Assembly: GCF_014856545.2 (NCBI RefSeq)
Contig: NZ_CP109811.1
Location: 3,404,001 to 3,468,000 of the forward strand
Reading direction: 5' to 3'
Length of the DNA: 64,000 nt
DNA from: Mesobacillus jeotgali
GTDB lineage: Bacteria; Bacillota; Bacilli; Bacillales; Cytobacillaceae
Positions 46,451 through 56,668 of this stretch are shown here, one piece after another; the stretch's first letter is position 1; the number at the start of each line of letters is the position of its first letter. The position numbers and the translations under genes were made by a program. Under the pieces are notes generated by a model that saw only the letters and a program-made list of their open reading frames with translations, did no database searches and was not told the origin of the DNA.

Positions 46451-47208
46451 CTATTCACACGCTCAATTTCAATATCTTTTAACAGTTCCCTGACAACATG
46501 ACTTGCCATGATTAGCCCCGCTACTGACGGAACAAAAGCATTGGAAGATGGCGGCATCTTCGCTTTCCGGATTTCCGCATTATCATTGCCGACCTCTTTT
46601 CGGACATCTTCCCGGATCACGATTGGGCTTTCATCTGAAAATACGACCGGTATTCCCTTCTTAATTCCTTCTTTTCGTAAACGGGTACGAATGACTTTAG
46701 CAAGCGGGTCAGTATGCGTCTTGAAAATATCAGCAATCTGGAAACGGGTCGGATCCATTTTGTTCGCTGCTCCCATGCTCGAGATCATCGGAATGTCACG
46801 CTTGATCGCCTCTTTGATCAAATGGATTTTGTAAGAGATTGTATCCGATGCATCAACAATAAAGTCCAGATCATAGCCAAAAATTTCTTCATATGTTTCT
46901 TCTGTATAGAACATCTTCAACGCAATGACTTCGCATTCAGGATTTATATCCATAATCCTGTCGCGCATCACTTCTACCTTCTGCTTTCCGACAGTGGAAA
47001 GAAGAGCAATAAGCTGGCGGTTGACATTCGTGATATCAACATCATCCTTGTCAATCAAGATCAGCTTGCCAACTCCCGACCTTGCCAGGGCTTCTGCAGC
47101 AAACGAACCAACTCCGCCTATTCCCAAAACAGCGACGGTACTGTTCTTCATTATATCAAGGCCTTCCTTGCCGATGGCCAATTCATTACGAGAAAATTGA
47201 TGAAGCAT
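46447..47208 (-). CDS. tcdA: tRNA threonylcarbamoyladenosine dehydratase TcdA
   Basis: The 253-residue E1-like enzyme cyclises the t6A base in tRNA to ct6A. The nucleotide loop LGIGGVGS is at about 28-35 and IDKDDVDITNVNRQ the adenylation motif. It is the YrvM orthologue, near aspS with the 6S RNA between. ThiF/MoeB-like activation in other pathways is less likely because of length and neighbours. Confidence 0.94.
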   Translation of the reverse strand: MLHQFSRNELAIGKEGLDIMKNSTVAVLGIGGVGSFAAEALARSGVGKLILIDKDDVDITNVNRQLIALLSTVGKQKVEVMRDRIMDINPECEVIALKMFYTEETYEEIFGYDLDFIVDASDTISYKIHLIKEAIKRDIPMISSMGAANKMDPTRFQIADIFKTHTDPLAKVIRTRLRKEGIKKGIPVVFSDESPIVIREDVRKEVGNDNAEIRKAKMPPSSNAFVPSVAGLIMASHVVRELLKDIEIERVNS

Positions 47209-47369
47209 CCATACTCACTCCAAATTTAAGATTAATGTTACTATCTATACCCGCTTTTGAATATAACATACCCTTCATTAATTTCAAGTATTTTTATAGG
47301 AATTAAAGTGTATGTAAGTCTTGGTAGAGCACTGAATGAAAGACAGCTGTATTACTTAGAAGTGTCTAT

Positions 47370-47535
47370 TAGAAGATTTCTATCGGACAAACAGAAGCCT
47401 GATTTCCTAATTTTTGTCCATTAGAAGGGCTCTATCGGACAAATCGGAGGCTGGTTTCCTAATTTTTGTCCATTAGAAGGGTTCTATCGGACAAACTCAA
47501 GTAATAATATCACAAAAACTGTCCGTTAGAGAAAA
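47370..47535. repeat. 52-bp tandem repeat, locus 2 (inverse orientation)
   Basis: TATCGGACAA recurs at 47381, 47433 and 47485, exactly 52 bases apart, each after ATTAGAAGGG-like sequence; GTCC(A/G)TTAGA heads the units at 47416, 47468 and 47521. The unit is the reverse complement of that at 31830-32095: the core TGTCCATTAGAAGGGCTCTA etc. is the same palindrome. It lies between tcdA and 6S RNA. Confidence 0.85.
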
Positions 47536-47587
47536 ACGATTTCAGCCGGATACCTATTTGGCCATTCATATGGACGATCGTGACATC

Positions 47588-47615
47588 AAAAAAACCATGC
47601 ATTCTGCATGGTTTT
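47588..47615 (-). terminator. terminator downstream of 6S RNA
   Basis: AAAACCATGC (47591-47600) and GCATGGTTTT (47606-47615) form a perfect stem, followed on the minus strand by T residues, a little beyond the end of the 6S fold. Confidence 0.8.
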
Positions 47616-47627
47616 AATTACGTATGT

Positions 47628-47827
47628 AGGAAGAGTCCCAATCGTGCCGTCGTGTTGGTTGCCTTCGTCTTGAACCCGCTCTCAGCAGGTGGGTGCCCTG
47701 TTCCGGATTTCTGTAAGTCCTCTAGCCAGAGGCATTTACGCGGCCCGGAAACGCGAACTCCCGAAGGATAGATGTTAGGTCAAAACTTCAGGTTAAACAA
47801 CGAACACATCAGGACTCTTCATCTGTT
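47628..47827 (-). ncRNA. ssrS: 6S RNA
   Basis: The roughly 200-base RNA binds SigA RNA polymerase in stationary phase by mimicking an open promoter. Its ends pair: GAAGAGTCC near the 5' end with GGACTCTTC near the 3' end, giving the closing stem, and CCTGATGTGTT after the 5' stem and the long interior helix match the Firmicute 6S plan. The place between aspS and tcdA is that of bsrA (6S-1) in B. subtilis. A promoter (TTGAAG, 17 bases, TAATAT at 47834-47862) sits just upstream. Ends are approximate. Confidence 0.85.
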
Positions 47828-47833
47828 GTTATT

Positions 47834-47862
47834 ATATTACCACACGCCTGTATGAACTTCAA
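47834..47862 (-). promoter_or_regulatory. promoter of 6S RNA
   Basis: On the minus strand TTGAAG (complement of 47857-47862) and TAATAT (complement of 47834-47839) are 17 bases apart and seven bases before the 6S 5' end. Confidence 0.65.
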
Positions 47863-47880
47863 GGATATGGCTAATGGATA

Positions 47881-49656
47881 TTACTGGTCTTTTTTAACAT
47901 TTAATGACAAGTGAAGTTCGTCCAGCTGTGCTCCGCTTACCTCGCCAGGAGCGTCTGTCAGCAGGTCGCTTGCGCTTGCTGTTTTCGGGAAAGCAATCGT
48001 ATCGCGCAGGTTTGATCTGCCTGCAAGGAGCATTACCATTCTGTCCAGGCCAAGCGCTATACCGCCATGCGGAGGCGTTCCATATTCGAATGCCTCAAGA
48101 AGGAATCCAAACTGCTCGACTGCCTGTTCCTTTGTGAAGCCCAGAACGGAGAACATTTTTTCCTGAACATCTCTTTCAAAAATTCTAAGTGATCCACCGC
48201 CAAGTTCATAGCCGTTCAAGACAAGGTCATACGCTTGTGCCTTGACACTTGCCGGATCGCTCTCGAGCAAAGCCAGATCTTCGCGTGCTGGCATTGTGAA
48301 TGGATGGTGAGCGGCGAAATAGCGATCTGCTTCCTCGTCAAACTCCAATAGCGGCCAGTCTGTAATCCAAAGGAAATTAAATTTGCTCTGGTCAATCAAC
48401 TCAAGCTCTTTTCCAAGCTTTAAGCGTAAAGCACCAAGCGCATCTGCTACAACAGACTTCTTATCGGCAACGAACAGAAGGAGGTCTCCAGCTGAAACTT
48501 CCAGCTTGTCCTTAAGTGCCGCTTGTTCTTCTTCCCCAAAGAACTTGGAGATTGGCCCTTTAAGTCCATCTTCTTCTGCTTTCAGCCAGGCAAGGCCTTT
48601 GGCACCATACACAGAAACAAACTCTGTTAAAGCATCAATATCTTTACGTGAGTAGTTAGCTGCAGCACCTTTTACATTGATGGCCTTTACCTGCCCGCCG
48701 TTTGCGACCGCAGAAGCAAATACCTTGAAGCCGGAATCTTTGACGGTTTCCGAAAGATCGATAAGTTCCATTCCAAAACGGGTATCTGGCTTGTCAGACC
48801 CAAAGCGGCTCATTGCTTCCTCATAGCTCATACGCGGGAATGGCGCAGGAACATCCAAGCCTTTTACATCCTTCATGACCTTTTGCATCATTTGTTCAGT
48901 CAGACCCATGATTTCTTCCTGGCTCATGAAGCTTGTTTCAATATCGATTTGCGTGAATTCCGGCTGGCGGTCAGCTCGCAAATCCTCATCTCGGAAGCAG
49001 CGCGCAATCTGGTAGTAACGCTCAAAGCCGCCAACCATCATCAGCTGCTTAAAAATTTGCGGTGATTGAGGAAGAGCGTAGAACTCACCTGGATGAACAC
49101 GGCTTGGCACTAGATAGTCACGTGCTCCCTCAGGTGTACTTTTCGTTAAAATTGGCGTTTCTACATCAAGGAAGCCTTCTCCATCAAGGAAGTCACGAAT
49201 CGCTTTAGTTACCTGGTGCCTCATCTTGAATGTTTCGAACATGACCGGACGACGGAGATCAAGATAACGGTATTTCAAGCGCACATCTTCTGATACATCT
49301 GTTTTATCAGCAATCACGAAAGGTGTTGTTTTCGCTTCATTGATGATTGTAAGCTCTTCAGCCTGGACTTCAATTCTGCCAGTCTTTAGATTTTCATTGA
49401 TGCTTCCTTCACCGCGGGCGATGACCGTTCCTTTCACATCAAGAACGTATTCAGTACGAACTTTTTCAGCAAGCGTCAGTGCCTCTGGGGATACATCAGG
49501 ATTGAAGACAATCTGTACAAGTCCTGTCCTGTCGCGCAAGTCGATGAATATCAGTCCGCCAAGATCCCGGCGCTTCTGCACCCAGCCTTTCAACGTTACC
49601 TTTTCACCGATTGCTTCTTCTGTTACTTCACCGCAAAAATATGATCTCCCAAACAT
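47881..49656 (-). CDS. aspS: aspartyl-tRNA synthetase
   Basis: The 591-residue class II enzyme charges tRNA-Asp, and perhaps tRNA-Asn in bacteria without AsnS. The N-terminal OB fold binds the anticodon ([16 protein letters not shown]), the catalytic core has [19 protein letters not shown] and the [15 protein letters not shown] motif 3. ATG at 49656 has GGGGGAG five bases upstream. It follows hisS by 13 bases and shares its T-box transcript. Confidence 0.98.
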   Translation of the reverse strand: MFGRSYFCGEVTEEAIGEKVTLKGWVQKRRDLGGLIFIDLRDRTGLVQIVFNPDVSPEALTLAEKVRTEYVLDVKGTVIARGEGSINENLKTGRIEVQAEELTIINEAKTTPFVIADKTDVSEDVRLKYRYLDLRRPVMFETFKMRHQVTKAIRDFLDGEGFLDVETPILTKSTPEGARDYLVPSRVHPGEFYALPQSPQIFKQLMMVGGFERYYQIARCFRDEDLRADRQPEFTQIDIETSFMSQEEIMGLTEQMMQKVMKDVKGLDVPAPFPRMSYEEAMSRFGSDKPDTRFGMELIDLSETVKDSGFKVFASAVANGGQVKAINVKGAAANYSRKDIDALTEFVSVYGAKGLAWLKAEEDGLKGPISKFFGEEEQAALKDKLEVSAGDLLLFVADKKSVVADALGALRLKLGKELELIDQSKFNFLWITDWPLLEFDEEADRYFAAHHPFTMPAREDLALLESDPASVKAQAYDLVLNGYELGGGSLRIFERDVQEKMFSVLGFTKEQAVEQFGFLLEAFEYGTPPHGGIALGLDRMVMLLAGRSNLRDTIAFPKTASASDLLTDAPGEVSGAQLDELHLSLNVKKDQ

Positions 49657-49669
49657 CGAAACTCCCCCT

Positions 49670-50947
49670 CTACTTACAAATATCCTTGAATTTTCCAACA
49701 AAGCTCTCAAGCGGCAGTTGAATTTGCTCCCCATCCGCCATCGACTTCAGGTTAATCTTCTTCTCTTTTAATTCGTCTTCTCCCAGCACTGCTACATATC
49801 TAGCATTCATCCTGTCAGCAGCCTTGAACTGTGCTTTGATTTTGCGGTCTTGATAATCTCTTTCCGCAGAGAAACCTGCCATTCTCAAATTGTGTAGCAA
49901 GCCGACAGTATAATCCTTTGCTTCATCTCCCAATGAAACGAGGTAGCAATCGATTTCTTCTTTTACAGGAAGATCAATCCCTTCTGCCTCCAGTGCTGCA
50001 AGCAATCTTTCAACACTTAGCGCAAAACCGATACCCGGTGTTTCCGGTCCGCCGATTTCTTCGACAAGGCCATTGTATCTGCCGCCGCCGCAAAGAGTCG
50101 TAATTGCTCCAAACCCTTCTGCATCACTCATGATTTCAAATGCTGTGTGGTTATAGTAGTCCAGACCGCGTACGAGATTGGCGTCAACCTCGAATTCAAT
50201 CCCGAGATCACTCAAATACTTCGTCACTTTACTAAAATATTGAGCAGAGTCATCAGTCAGGTAATCAATGATCGATGGTGCCGACTTCATCAGTTCATGA
50301 TCACGGTCAGCTTTGCAGTCCAGAATTCGCATTGGATTTTTTTCAAGGCGATTCTGACAATCGCTGCAGAATTCCCCGATTCTAGGCTGGAAATGGCTTA
50401 CTAAAGCATCCCTGTGAGCTTTTCTGCTTTCCTTATCACCGAGACTGTTCACGACAAGCTTGAGCTTTTTCAATCCAAGTTCCTTATAAAGGGACATGGC
50501 AAGGGAGATCACCTCAGCGTCAATCGCCGGGTCTGCACTGCCCATTGCCTCAACACCAAACTGGACAAACTGGCGGAAACGTCCAGCCTGCGGGCGTTCG
50601 TAGCGGAACATCGGTCCCATGTAATAAAGCTTCACTGGCTGGTTTGGGCTTCCGAACATCTTATTTTCGACAAAAGAGCGAACAGCTGCCGCCGTACCTT
50701 CAGGACGGAGCGTCAGGCTGCGGTCGCCCCTGTCAGTGAACGTGTACATTTCTTTTTGGACGATATCTGTTGTATCACCAACGCTTCGCTTGAAAAGGTC
50801 TGTATGCTCAAAAATCGGAGTCCTTAATTCCCGATATTGATATCTTTCACAAAGTTCTCTTGCCTTCGCTTCTATAAGCTGCCATTTCTCTGTCTGGCCT
50901 GGCAAAATGTCCTGTGTACCGCGCGGTATATTGATTTGATTAGCCAC
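49670..50947 (-). CDS. hisS: histidyl-tRNA synthetase
   Basis: The 425-residue class II enzyme charges tRNA-His. [12 protein letters not shown] opens it, [15 protein letters not shown] is motif 2 and LVRGLDYYN the histidine A motif. The start is GTG at 50947, six bases after GGAGGA; length equals the B. subtilis protein. A repeat element stands between this start and the T-box terminator. Confidence 0.97.
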   Translation of the reverse strand: MANQINIPRGTQDILPGQTEKWQLIEAKARELCERYQYRELRTPIFEHTDLFKRSVGDTTDIVQKEMYTFTDRGDRSLTLRPEGTAAAVRSFVENKMFGSPNQPVKLYYMGPMFRYERPQAGRFRQFVQFGVEAMGSADPAIDAEVISLAMSLYKELGLKKLKLVVNSLGDKESRKAHRDALVSHFQPRIGEFCSDCQNRLEKNPMRILDCKADRDHELMKSAPSIIDYLTDDSAQYFSKVTKYLSDLGIEFEVDANLVRGLDYYNHTAFEIMSDAEGFGAITTLCGGGRYNGLVEEIGGPETPGIGFALSVERLLAALEAEGIDLPVKEEIDCYLVSLGDEAKDYTVGLLHNLRMAGFSAERDYQDRKIKAQFKAADRMNARYVAVLGEDELKEKKINLKSMADGEQIQLPLESFVGKFKDICK

Positions 50948-51086
50948 AGTGCATCCTCCTCCATTCATTTCAAATCATTACTTTATAGGCGTTTTCACCT
51001 TTTCATTACTTTTAACGGGTTCGGGAATTTCTCAATAAAATACCCTTCAATTAGCAACATACCAATGAAAAAACCAGCCTTATGTA

Positions 51087-51333
51087 GGCTCTGTTAAACT
51101 CGGCTGTTGATTTCCGTTCCAGGCGCTTCGCTTTCCGCGGGTAGTCGGGGAGCCTCCTCGGCGCTTTACGCGCCTGCGGGGTCTCCCCATGACTTTCTCA
51201 TCCCGCAGGACACTGATTGAGCTTCCTCGAATTTGCCCACGCACGATGGAAATGCGTTAGCATTTTCGGAGGAGTCTTCGCGCCTTCCACTCCAATCAAC
51301 AGGAGTTGAGAAAATATTTAGCTATAACAGAGC
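51087..51333 (+). repeat. interspersed repeat, copy C, inside the hisS leader
   Basis: The copy begins GGCTCTGTTAAACT, has the shared blocks listed for copy A, including GGAGCCTCCTCGGCGC and its partner GCGCCTGCGGGG, and ends AATCAAC...GCTATAACAGAGC. Ends GCTCTGTTA and TAACAGAGC are inverted repeats. It lies between the T-box terminator (51353) and the hisS start (50947), so it is in the leader of the hisS-aspS mRNA. Confidence 0.88.
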
Positions 51334-51352
51334 AATGTAAAAAAAAGAATAC

Positions 51353-51638
51353 AAAAAAGCCCCCAATCCCTTGCCATAATAACAAGGGACGAGAGCTTTG
51401 AATTCCCGTGGTGCCACCCTAATTGAAGCGCTTGAGTGCACTTCCTCTTTAACAGTTAACGCCTGATTACGTCTCCTCCTAATGATGGGTCAGCCCACGT
51501 TCAGAGAAAATCCTACGGAGTGTTCATTCGCCAAGTCATTGTGCAGAAATGCTTTCAGCCAAGGCATTCCCTCTCTTTTCACTTGTTTCATGGCTACTAT
51601 GCTCCATCAACGGTATGTTTTCTATATAACATTTTATT
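51353..51638 (-). promoter_or_regulatory. T-box riboswitch of hisS-aspS
   Basis: The T-box GGTGGCACCACG is at 51407-51418 (minus strand), followed by a terminator (CTCTCGTCCCTTG with CAAGGGATTGGGGG) and T tract near 51353-51358. A CAC histidine codon at 51530-51532 is the probable specifier. AGAGAGGGAATGCC and GGCTGAAAGCATT resemble conserved stem I parts. It senses uncharged tRNA-His. Confidence 0.9.
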
Positions 51639-51644
51639 TATATT

Positions 51645-51673
51645 ATAATACGGAGTCCAAATGGCCTTGTCAA
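51645..51673 (-). promoter_or_regulatory. SigA promoter of hisS-aspS
   Basis: On the minus strand TTGACA (complement of 51668-51673) and TATTAT (complement of 51645-51650) are 17 bases apart. It begins eight bases after the yrzK stop. Confidence 0.85.
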
Positions 51674-51680
51674 GCACAAT

Positions 51681-51857
51681 TCAAGAACGTTCAATCTGTT
51701 TTTTCAGTTTTCGGACATCCCGGAGAGACAGCCCAAATTCCGAAGCTAATTCTACAGTGTTGGAGCTTTGTTCTTTTTGGATAAAATCGTGAAAATCCAC
51801 TCCAAATAATTGATTCTCCCCGAATGCAGCAGAATTTCCTTTGTCACTGAACCGCAT
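51681..51857 (-). CDS. yrzK: YrzK small putative DNA-binding protein
   Basis: The 58-residue protein starts MRFSDKGNSAAFGEN and ends with a helix-turn-helix-like segment (ELASEFGLSLRDVRKLKKQ). The same small protein precedes hisS in B. subtilis. The ATG at 51857 has GGAAGGTG just upstream. Function is unknown; the C-terminal segment looks like a sigma-factor-like HTH. Confidence 0.85.
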   Translation of the reverse strand: MRFSDKGNSAAFGENQLFGVDFHDFIQKEQSSNTVELASEFGLSLRDVRKLKKQIERS

Positions 51858-52048
51858 GGTATCACCTTCCAATGTTTATTGCTAACTATTCTGCCCAGCC
51901 TCTGTGAAAACTTTTCATGATTTTAAGATATTCTTTAACACTTGAACTTTTTTCGTTCTTTACCGATATAAGAGAAAAGTCCTCGTGATTTTACCGGAAA
52001 AATCCGGTAATATATTTTTTATAGAGAGTAAGAGAGGGAGGGAGAGCA

Positions 52049-53818
52049 TTGCCCAGAAATAAAATGGTTCCGATCATCCTTTGCTTGATGCTCATTTTCG
52101 GGAGCCTTCCAGCTTTAGAATCGGCTCAGGCGGATAATGGAAGTGTCTCGATTACTGCCGCAAGCTTAAATGTAAGGTCGGGGCCGGGACTAAGTTACCC
52201 GGTAACAGGATCAGTCAAAAAAGGAGAAAAGTTTTCAATCGTAAAGGAAGAAGGCGAATGGATACAAATCAGCCTTGGCGGCAGTAAAAACGGCTGGGTC
52301 GCTGAATGGTTTACTGCCAAGGAATCTCCCAAGCCAGCAGTTTCACCAGCTGTTTCGGCAAATTCCAAAGGCTCAGGCAGCGTTAATGTCAATGGGTTGA
52401 GAGTAAGAAAAGGACCAGGCACCAACCACCAGGTCATTGGATCTTTTAACAGTGGACAAGCTGTCGAAATTCTTGGATTCAATGGAAATTGGGCGGAAGT
52501 GCGCACTAGTAAAATAAGCGGCTGGGTCTCAAAGGAATACATATCGGTAAAAGAAAGCAAGGCTTCAGAAGCACCTGCAACAAGCACTAAAACAAGCGGG
52601 ACGGTCACCGCTACTTCCTTGAATGTTAGAGAAAAGCCTTCATTGAACTCTAGCAAAGTGGGACAATTAAGTTATGGAGCTGCAGTGACTGTCCATTCTC
52701 AGTCCAATGGCTGGGCCGAGATTACATACGAAGGTAAAAGTGCCTGGGTAAGCGCTGAGTACGTGAAAATCGGAGGAAAACCAACGGCTGACAGCAGCAA
52801 GCCATCACCCCCTGCCGATCAGTTCACAGGCACAGTAACTGCCTCACAGCTCAATATCCGGGATAAGAATTCACTAGATGGCAGCGTCATAGGTTCTGTA
52901 TCAAAGGGACAAAGCTTCAGGATTCTAGATGAACAAAACAATTGGGTCCAGATTGAATACGAGCCTGGCAAAACAGGCTGGGCGGCTGGCTGGTTTTTTG
53001 AAAAAAAGAAAAACGGACCAGCAACTGCACCAAGCCAGTCAATTCAAAACAGCAGCGTCTCTATGCTCCACAACGGGACAAATATACGAAAAGGACCAAG
53101 CACAGGCACAGCAGTCATTTACCGTGCCAATCAAGGTGACAGCTTTGAAATTATAAGCGTCGAAAAAGATTGGTATAAGATTGCGCTGCCAAATGGGACT
53201 AGCGGGTTTGTTGCCGGCTGGATTGTTTCTGTAAAGGGTAATGCGCCGCAAATAGAAAGACCAGGAGCGGAAAAGCACACAAAAAACAAGACAATCGTCA
53301 TTGATCCTGGCCACGGCGGCAGGGATAATGGGACAACAGGTGTCAGAGGTACCTTGGAGAAGACGCTTACCCTGAAAACAGCCCAGCTTTTATATGACAA
53401 ACTAAGAGCTGCCGGCACAAACGTCATCTTGACCAGGAACAATGACCAATATATTTCACTAGGTTCAAGAGTAAGCAGCTCCCACTACCATAATGCCGAC
53501 GCGTTTATCAGCATCCATTACGACAGCATCAACGACCGGACTGTCAGAGGCATGACGACTTACTATTATAGTTCAAAACAAAAGCCTCTCGGTGAACAAA
53601 TCCACTCTGCGGTAGTCAGCAAAACGATGTTGAAGGATCGAGGCACTCGTTTTGGCGACTATCACGTCATCAGGGAAAACAGGCAAACAGCCGTACTCCT
53701 GGAATTAGGCTATTTAAGCAACCCGACGGAAGAGATGCTTGTCAATACACCACAATATCAGGAAGCAGTAGCAAACGGGATATTTGAAGGACTTGCCCGC
53801 TATTTTAAGAATAATTAA
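52049..53818 (+). CDS. yrvJ: secreted N-acetylmuramoyl-L-alanine amidase with five SH3b domains (YrvJ)
   Basis: The 589-residue wall hydrolase has a signal peptide (about 1-28, ending near ESAQA), then five SH3b repeats, each with a LNVR- or IRKGPS-type start (about 32, 112, 187, 265, 340), and an Amidase_3 domain (about 412-588) with zinc motif DPGHGG, SIHYD and catalytic glutamate in LLELGYLSN. SH3b domains bind the wall. Start is TTG at 52049, after GGGAGGGAG. A terminator follows. Confidence 0.95.
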   Translation: MPRNKMVPIILCLMLIFGSLPALESAQADNGSVSITAASLNVRSGPGLSYPVTGSVKKGEKFSIVKEEGEWIQISLGGSKNGWVAEWFTAKESPKPAVSPAVSANSKGSGSVNVNGLRVRKGPGTNHQVIGSFNSGQAVEILGFNGNWAEVRTSKISGWVSKEYISVKESKASEAPATSTKTSGTVTATSLNVREKPSLNSSKVGQLSYGAAVTVHSQSNGWAEITYEGKSAWVSAEYVKIGGKPTADSSKPSPPADQFTGTVTASQLNIRDKNSLDGSVIGSVSKGQSFRILDEQNNWVQIEYEPGKTGWAAGWFFEKKKNGPATAPSQSIQNSSVSMLHNGTNIRKGPSTGTAVIYRANQGDSFEIISVEKDWYKIALPNGTSGFVAGWIVSVKGNAPQIERPGAEKHTKNKTIVIDPGHGGRDNGTTGVRGTLEKTLTLKTAQLLYDKLRAAGTNVILTRNNDQYISLGSRVSSSHYHNADAFISIHYDSINDRTVRGMTTYYYSSKQKPLGEQIHSAVVSKTMLKDRGTRFGDYHVIRENRQTAVLLELGYLSNPTEEMLVNTPQYQEAVANGIFEGLARYFKNN

Positions 53819-53825
53819 GAAGACC

Positions 53826-53859
53826 GACTGAAGACATCCATACTGTCTTCAGTCTTTTT
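53826..53859 (+). terminator. terminator of yrvJ
   Basis: GACTGAAGACA (53826-53836) and TGTCTTCAGTC (53843-53853) are perfect inverted repeats followed by TTTTT, eight bases after the stop. Confidence 0.9.
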
Positions 53860-53932
53860 GTGTTGTAAAAGCCTTATGACTTCGAATCCTTCTCAATAAG
53901 GTAATCTATAAGCACGGCAGGTCCCCTATAGA

Positions 53933-53965
53933 CTAAAAAAAGGAATCCCGCTATTGGGATTCCTT
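53933..53965 (-). terminator. terminator of dtd
   Basis: AAGGAATCCC (53940-53949) and GGGATTCCTT (53956-53965) form the stem; the minus-strand transcript ends in seven T residues. Confidence 0.85.
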
Positions 53966-53972
53966 CTTTGAG

Positions 53973-54413
53973 CTATTTGCTGTCAATAATCAATGTAACC
54001 GGACCGTCATTTGTCAATTGAACGTCCATCATGGCGCCGAACACACCCGTTTCAACCTTGATTCCCTTTTCGGAAAGGAAACGGTTGAATGCTTCATAGA
54101 CAGCTTCTGCGTGGTCTGGCTTGGCTGCGTCCATGAAGTTTGGACGGCGTCCCTTGCGGCAATCACCATAAAGGGTAAACTGTGAAACGGAAAGAATCTC
54201 TCCCCCTACATCGAGAAGGGACAAGTTCATCTTTCCTGCATCATCTTCGAATACCCGTAAATTTGCAGCCTTCTCGGCAAGAAAGGCTGCATCTTTTTCC
54301 GTATCCTCATGTGTAACTCCGACAAGGATGACAAATCCCTTATTGATGGAGCCTGTTACTTCCCCATCAACCGTCACTTTTGCTTCTTTGCTTCTCTGTA
54401 TCACTAAACGCAT
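53973..54413 (-). CDS. dtd: D-aminoacyl-tRNA deacylase
   Basis: The 146-residue enzyme frees D-amino acids wrongly attached to tRNA. The [10 protein letters not shown] motif and the cis-proline motif NDGPVTL at the end are diagnostic. ATG at 54413 has AGGAGA six bases upstream; the longer frame from 54443 is not needed. It follows relA, as in most Bacillus. Confidence 0.95.
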   Translation of the reverse strand: MRLVIQRSKEAKVTVDGEVTGSINKGFVILVGVTHEDTEKDAAFLAEKAANLRVFEDDAGKMNLSLLDVGGEILSVSQFTLYGDCRKGRRPNFMDAAKPDHAEAVYEAFNRFLSEKGIKVETGVFGAMMDVQLTNDGPVTLIIDSK

Positions 54414-54471
54414 CGGTAATCTCCTTACACATCGGTCTCTCAATTTGTTGCAGCATGACTACTAAGTCTGC

Positions 54472-56668
54472 TTAACTCATTATCCTTCTGACCGCATAGA
54501 TATCCGGAATTTGCTTAATTCGGTCGACGACTCTCTGCAGATGGCTGACATTATGGATGGCGATGGACATATTGATGGTTGCCATTTTATTTTTGTCAGA
54601 TTTCCCGGAAACAGCTGTTATGTTCGTCTTTGTTTCATTTACCGCCTGCAGGACTTCGTTCAGCAAGCCCCTGCGGTCATAGCCGCTGATCTCGATATCC
54701 ACATTATATTCCTTGCGGTCATTCAAGCCGGTCTCCCATTCTACCGGAATCAACCTTGCCTGCGCATCCTCAGTGTGGATGTTCGTGCAGTCGGAACGGT
54801 GAACAGATACTCCCCTGCCTTTTGTGATAAAACCTACAATATCATCCCCAGGTACAGGGTTGCAGCAGCGGGATAGCCTGATCAGCAAATTATCGATACC
54901 CGACACTCGGACTCCAGACTCTCGCTTTTTAGCAGGTGAAAATGATTTGAGCTCAGAAACAGCATTCGAAATATCCTTTTCCTGTTCCAGGTCACGCTGC
55001 TTGCGGAGCTTTTCTGTCAGCCTGTTCGCTACCTGGAGAGCTGTTATTCCGTTGTATCCAATTGAAGCAAGCAAACAAATCTTCCTCATTGGTAAAATTA
55101 TATTTCTCAGAAACCTTTTTCAGGTTTTCAGTTGTCAAAATCTCTTTAACATCAAAATCCATATTGCGGATTTCTTTTTCCAGAAGCTCACGGCCTTTTT
55201 CAACATTTTCATCCTTCTGCTGCTTCTTGAAGAATTGGCGAATCTTGTTTTTAGCCTGGGAGGTCTGTGCAAGCTTTAACCAATCTTTGCTCGGTCCATA
55301 AGAATGTTTTGAAGTAAGGATTTCGATGATATCCCCAGTTTTCAATTGATAATCCAAAGTCACCATCTTGCCATTGACCTTGGCACCGATTGTCTTATTG
55401 CCGATTTCAGAGTGAATCCGATAGGCGAAATCGATTGGCACTGAACCAGCTGGCAGCTCGATAACATCGCCTTTCGGTGTGAAAATAAACACCATATCTG
55501 AGAAAAGATCAATTTTTAGAGACTCCATGAACTCTTCTGCATTTGCAGTATCATTCTGGAATTCAAGAATTTCACGGAACCATGATAGCTTTGTTTCAAA
55601 ATTGGATCCGTCAGTTGGTTTGCCCTCTTTATATGCCCAGTGGGCCGCAACCCCGAATTCTGCGATCCTGTGCATTTCATCTGTCCTGATCTGGACTTCC
55701 AGCGGATCACCTTTAGGGCCGATCACGGTAGTGTGCAGGGACTGATACATATTAGGCTTTGGCATCGCGATATAGTCTTTGAATCTGCCTGGCATCGGTT
55801 TCCAGCATGTATGGATGATCCCCAGGATTGCATAGCAGTCCTTGATGCTGTTGACGACAATACGGACAGCCAGCAAATCGTAGATTTCGTTGAACTGCTT
55901 GTTTTGCAGTACCATTTTCCGATAGATGCTGTATATATGCTTAGGCCTTCCTGAAATTTCAGCTTTGATTGAAACCTCATTCAGCCTTTCCTTCACTTCA
56001 TCGATGACTTCATCAAGATATTGCTCGCGTTCTGCCCGTTTCTTTTTCATCAGGTTGACGATACGGTAATATTGCTGGGGATTAAGATAGCGTAAAGCAG
56101 TATCTTCAAGTTCCCATTTGATTTTTGAAATACCGAGCCTGTGAGCCAGCGGCGCAAAAATCTCCAGCGTTTCATTCGAAATCCTCCGCTGTTTTTCACT
56201 CGGCAAATGCTTCAAAGTCCTCATGTTATGAAGGCGGTCAGCAAGCTTGATCAAGATGACACGAATATCCTGTGCCATTGCAACAAACATCTTCCGGTGG
56301 TTCTCTGCCTGTTGCTCTTCATGCGACTTATACTTGATTTTCCCAAGCTTCGTGACTCCATCAACAAGCATGGCCACTTCGTCATTGAACGCCTTTCTTA
56401 TATCATCAAGAGTCACGTCCGTATCCTCGACGACATCATGAAGAAAACCAGCTGCGACCGTCGCCGGATCCATCTCCAGGTCTGCGAGAATCCCCGCTAC
56501 CTGGATAGGGTGGATGATGTACGGTTCCCCGGATTTCCTGAATTGATCATGATGAGCCTGTCTGGCGAACTCATATGCCTCTTTTACCATTTCAACATGT
56601 TCATCATTCAAATATGATTTTGTACAGTCAATGACTTGTTCTGCGGTCATTACCTGGTCATTCGCCAT
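54472..56668 (-). pseudogene. relA: relA, frameshifted by a 4-base duplication
   Basis: RelA makes and breaks (p)ppGpp. The first frame (56668 to 54992, 558 residues) holds the HD hydrolase (HDVVEDTD at 77-84), synthetase (about 240-360) and TGS (about 395-455) domains. The second frame (to 54472) holds the conserved-cysteine region (RCCNPVPGDDIVGF) and the ACT domain. They meet at [10 protein letters not shown] in frame one and [10 protein letters not shown] in frame two. Bases 55065-55074 read AAGCAAGCAA: removing one AAGC restores a single frame of about 730 residues, the family length. The encoded product as read would lose the C-terminal control domains. Confidence 0.9.
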
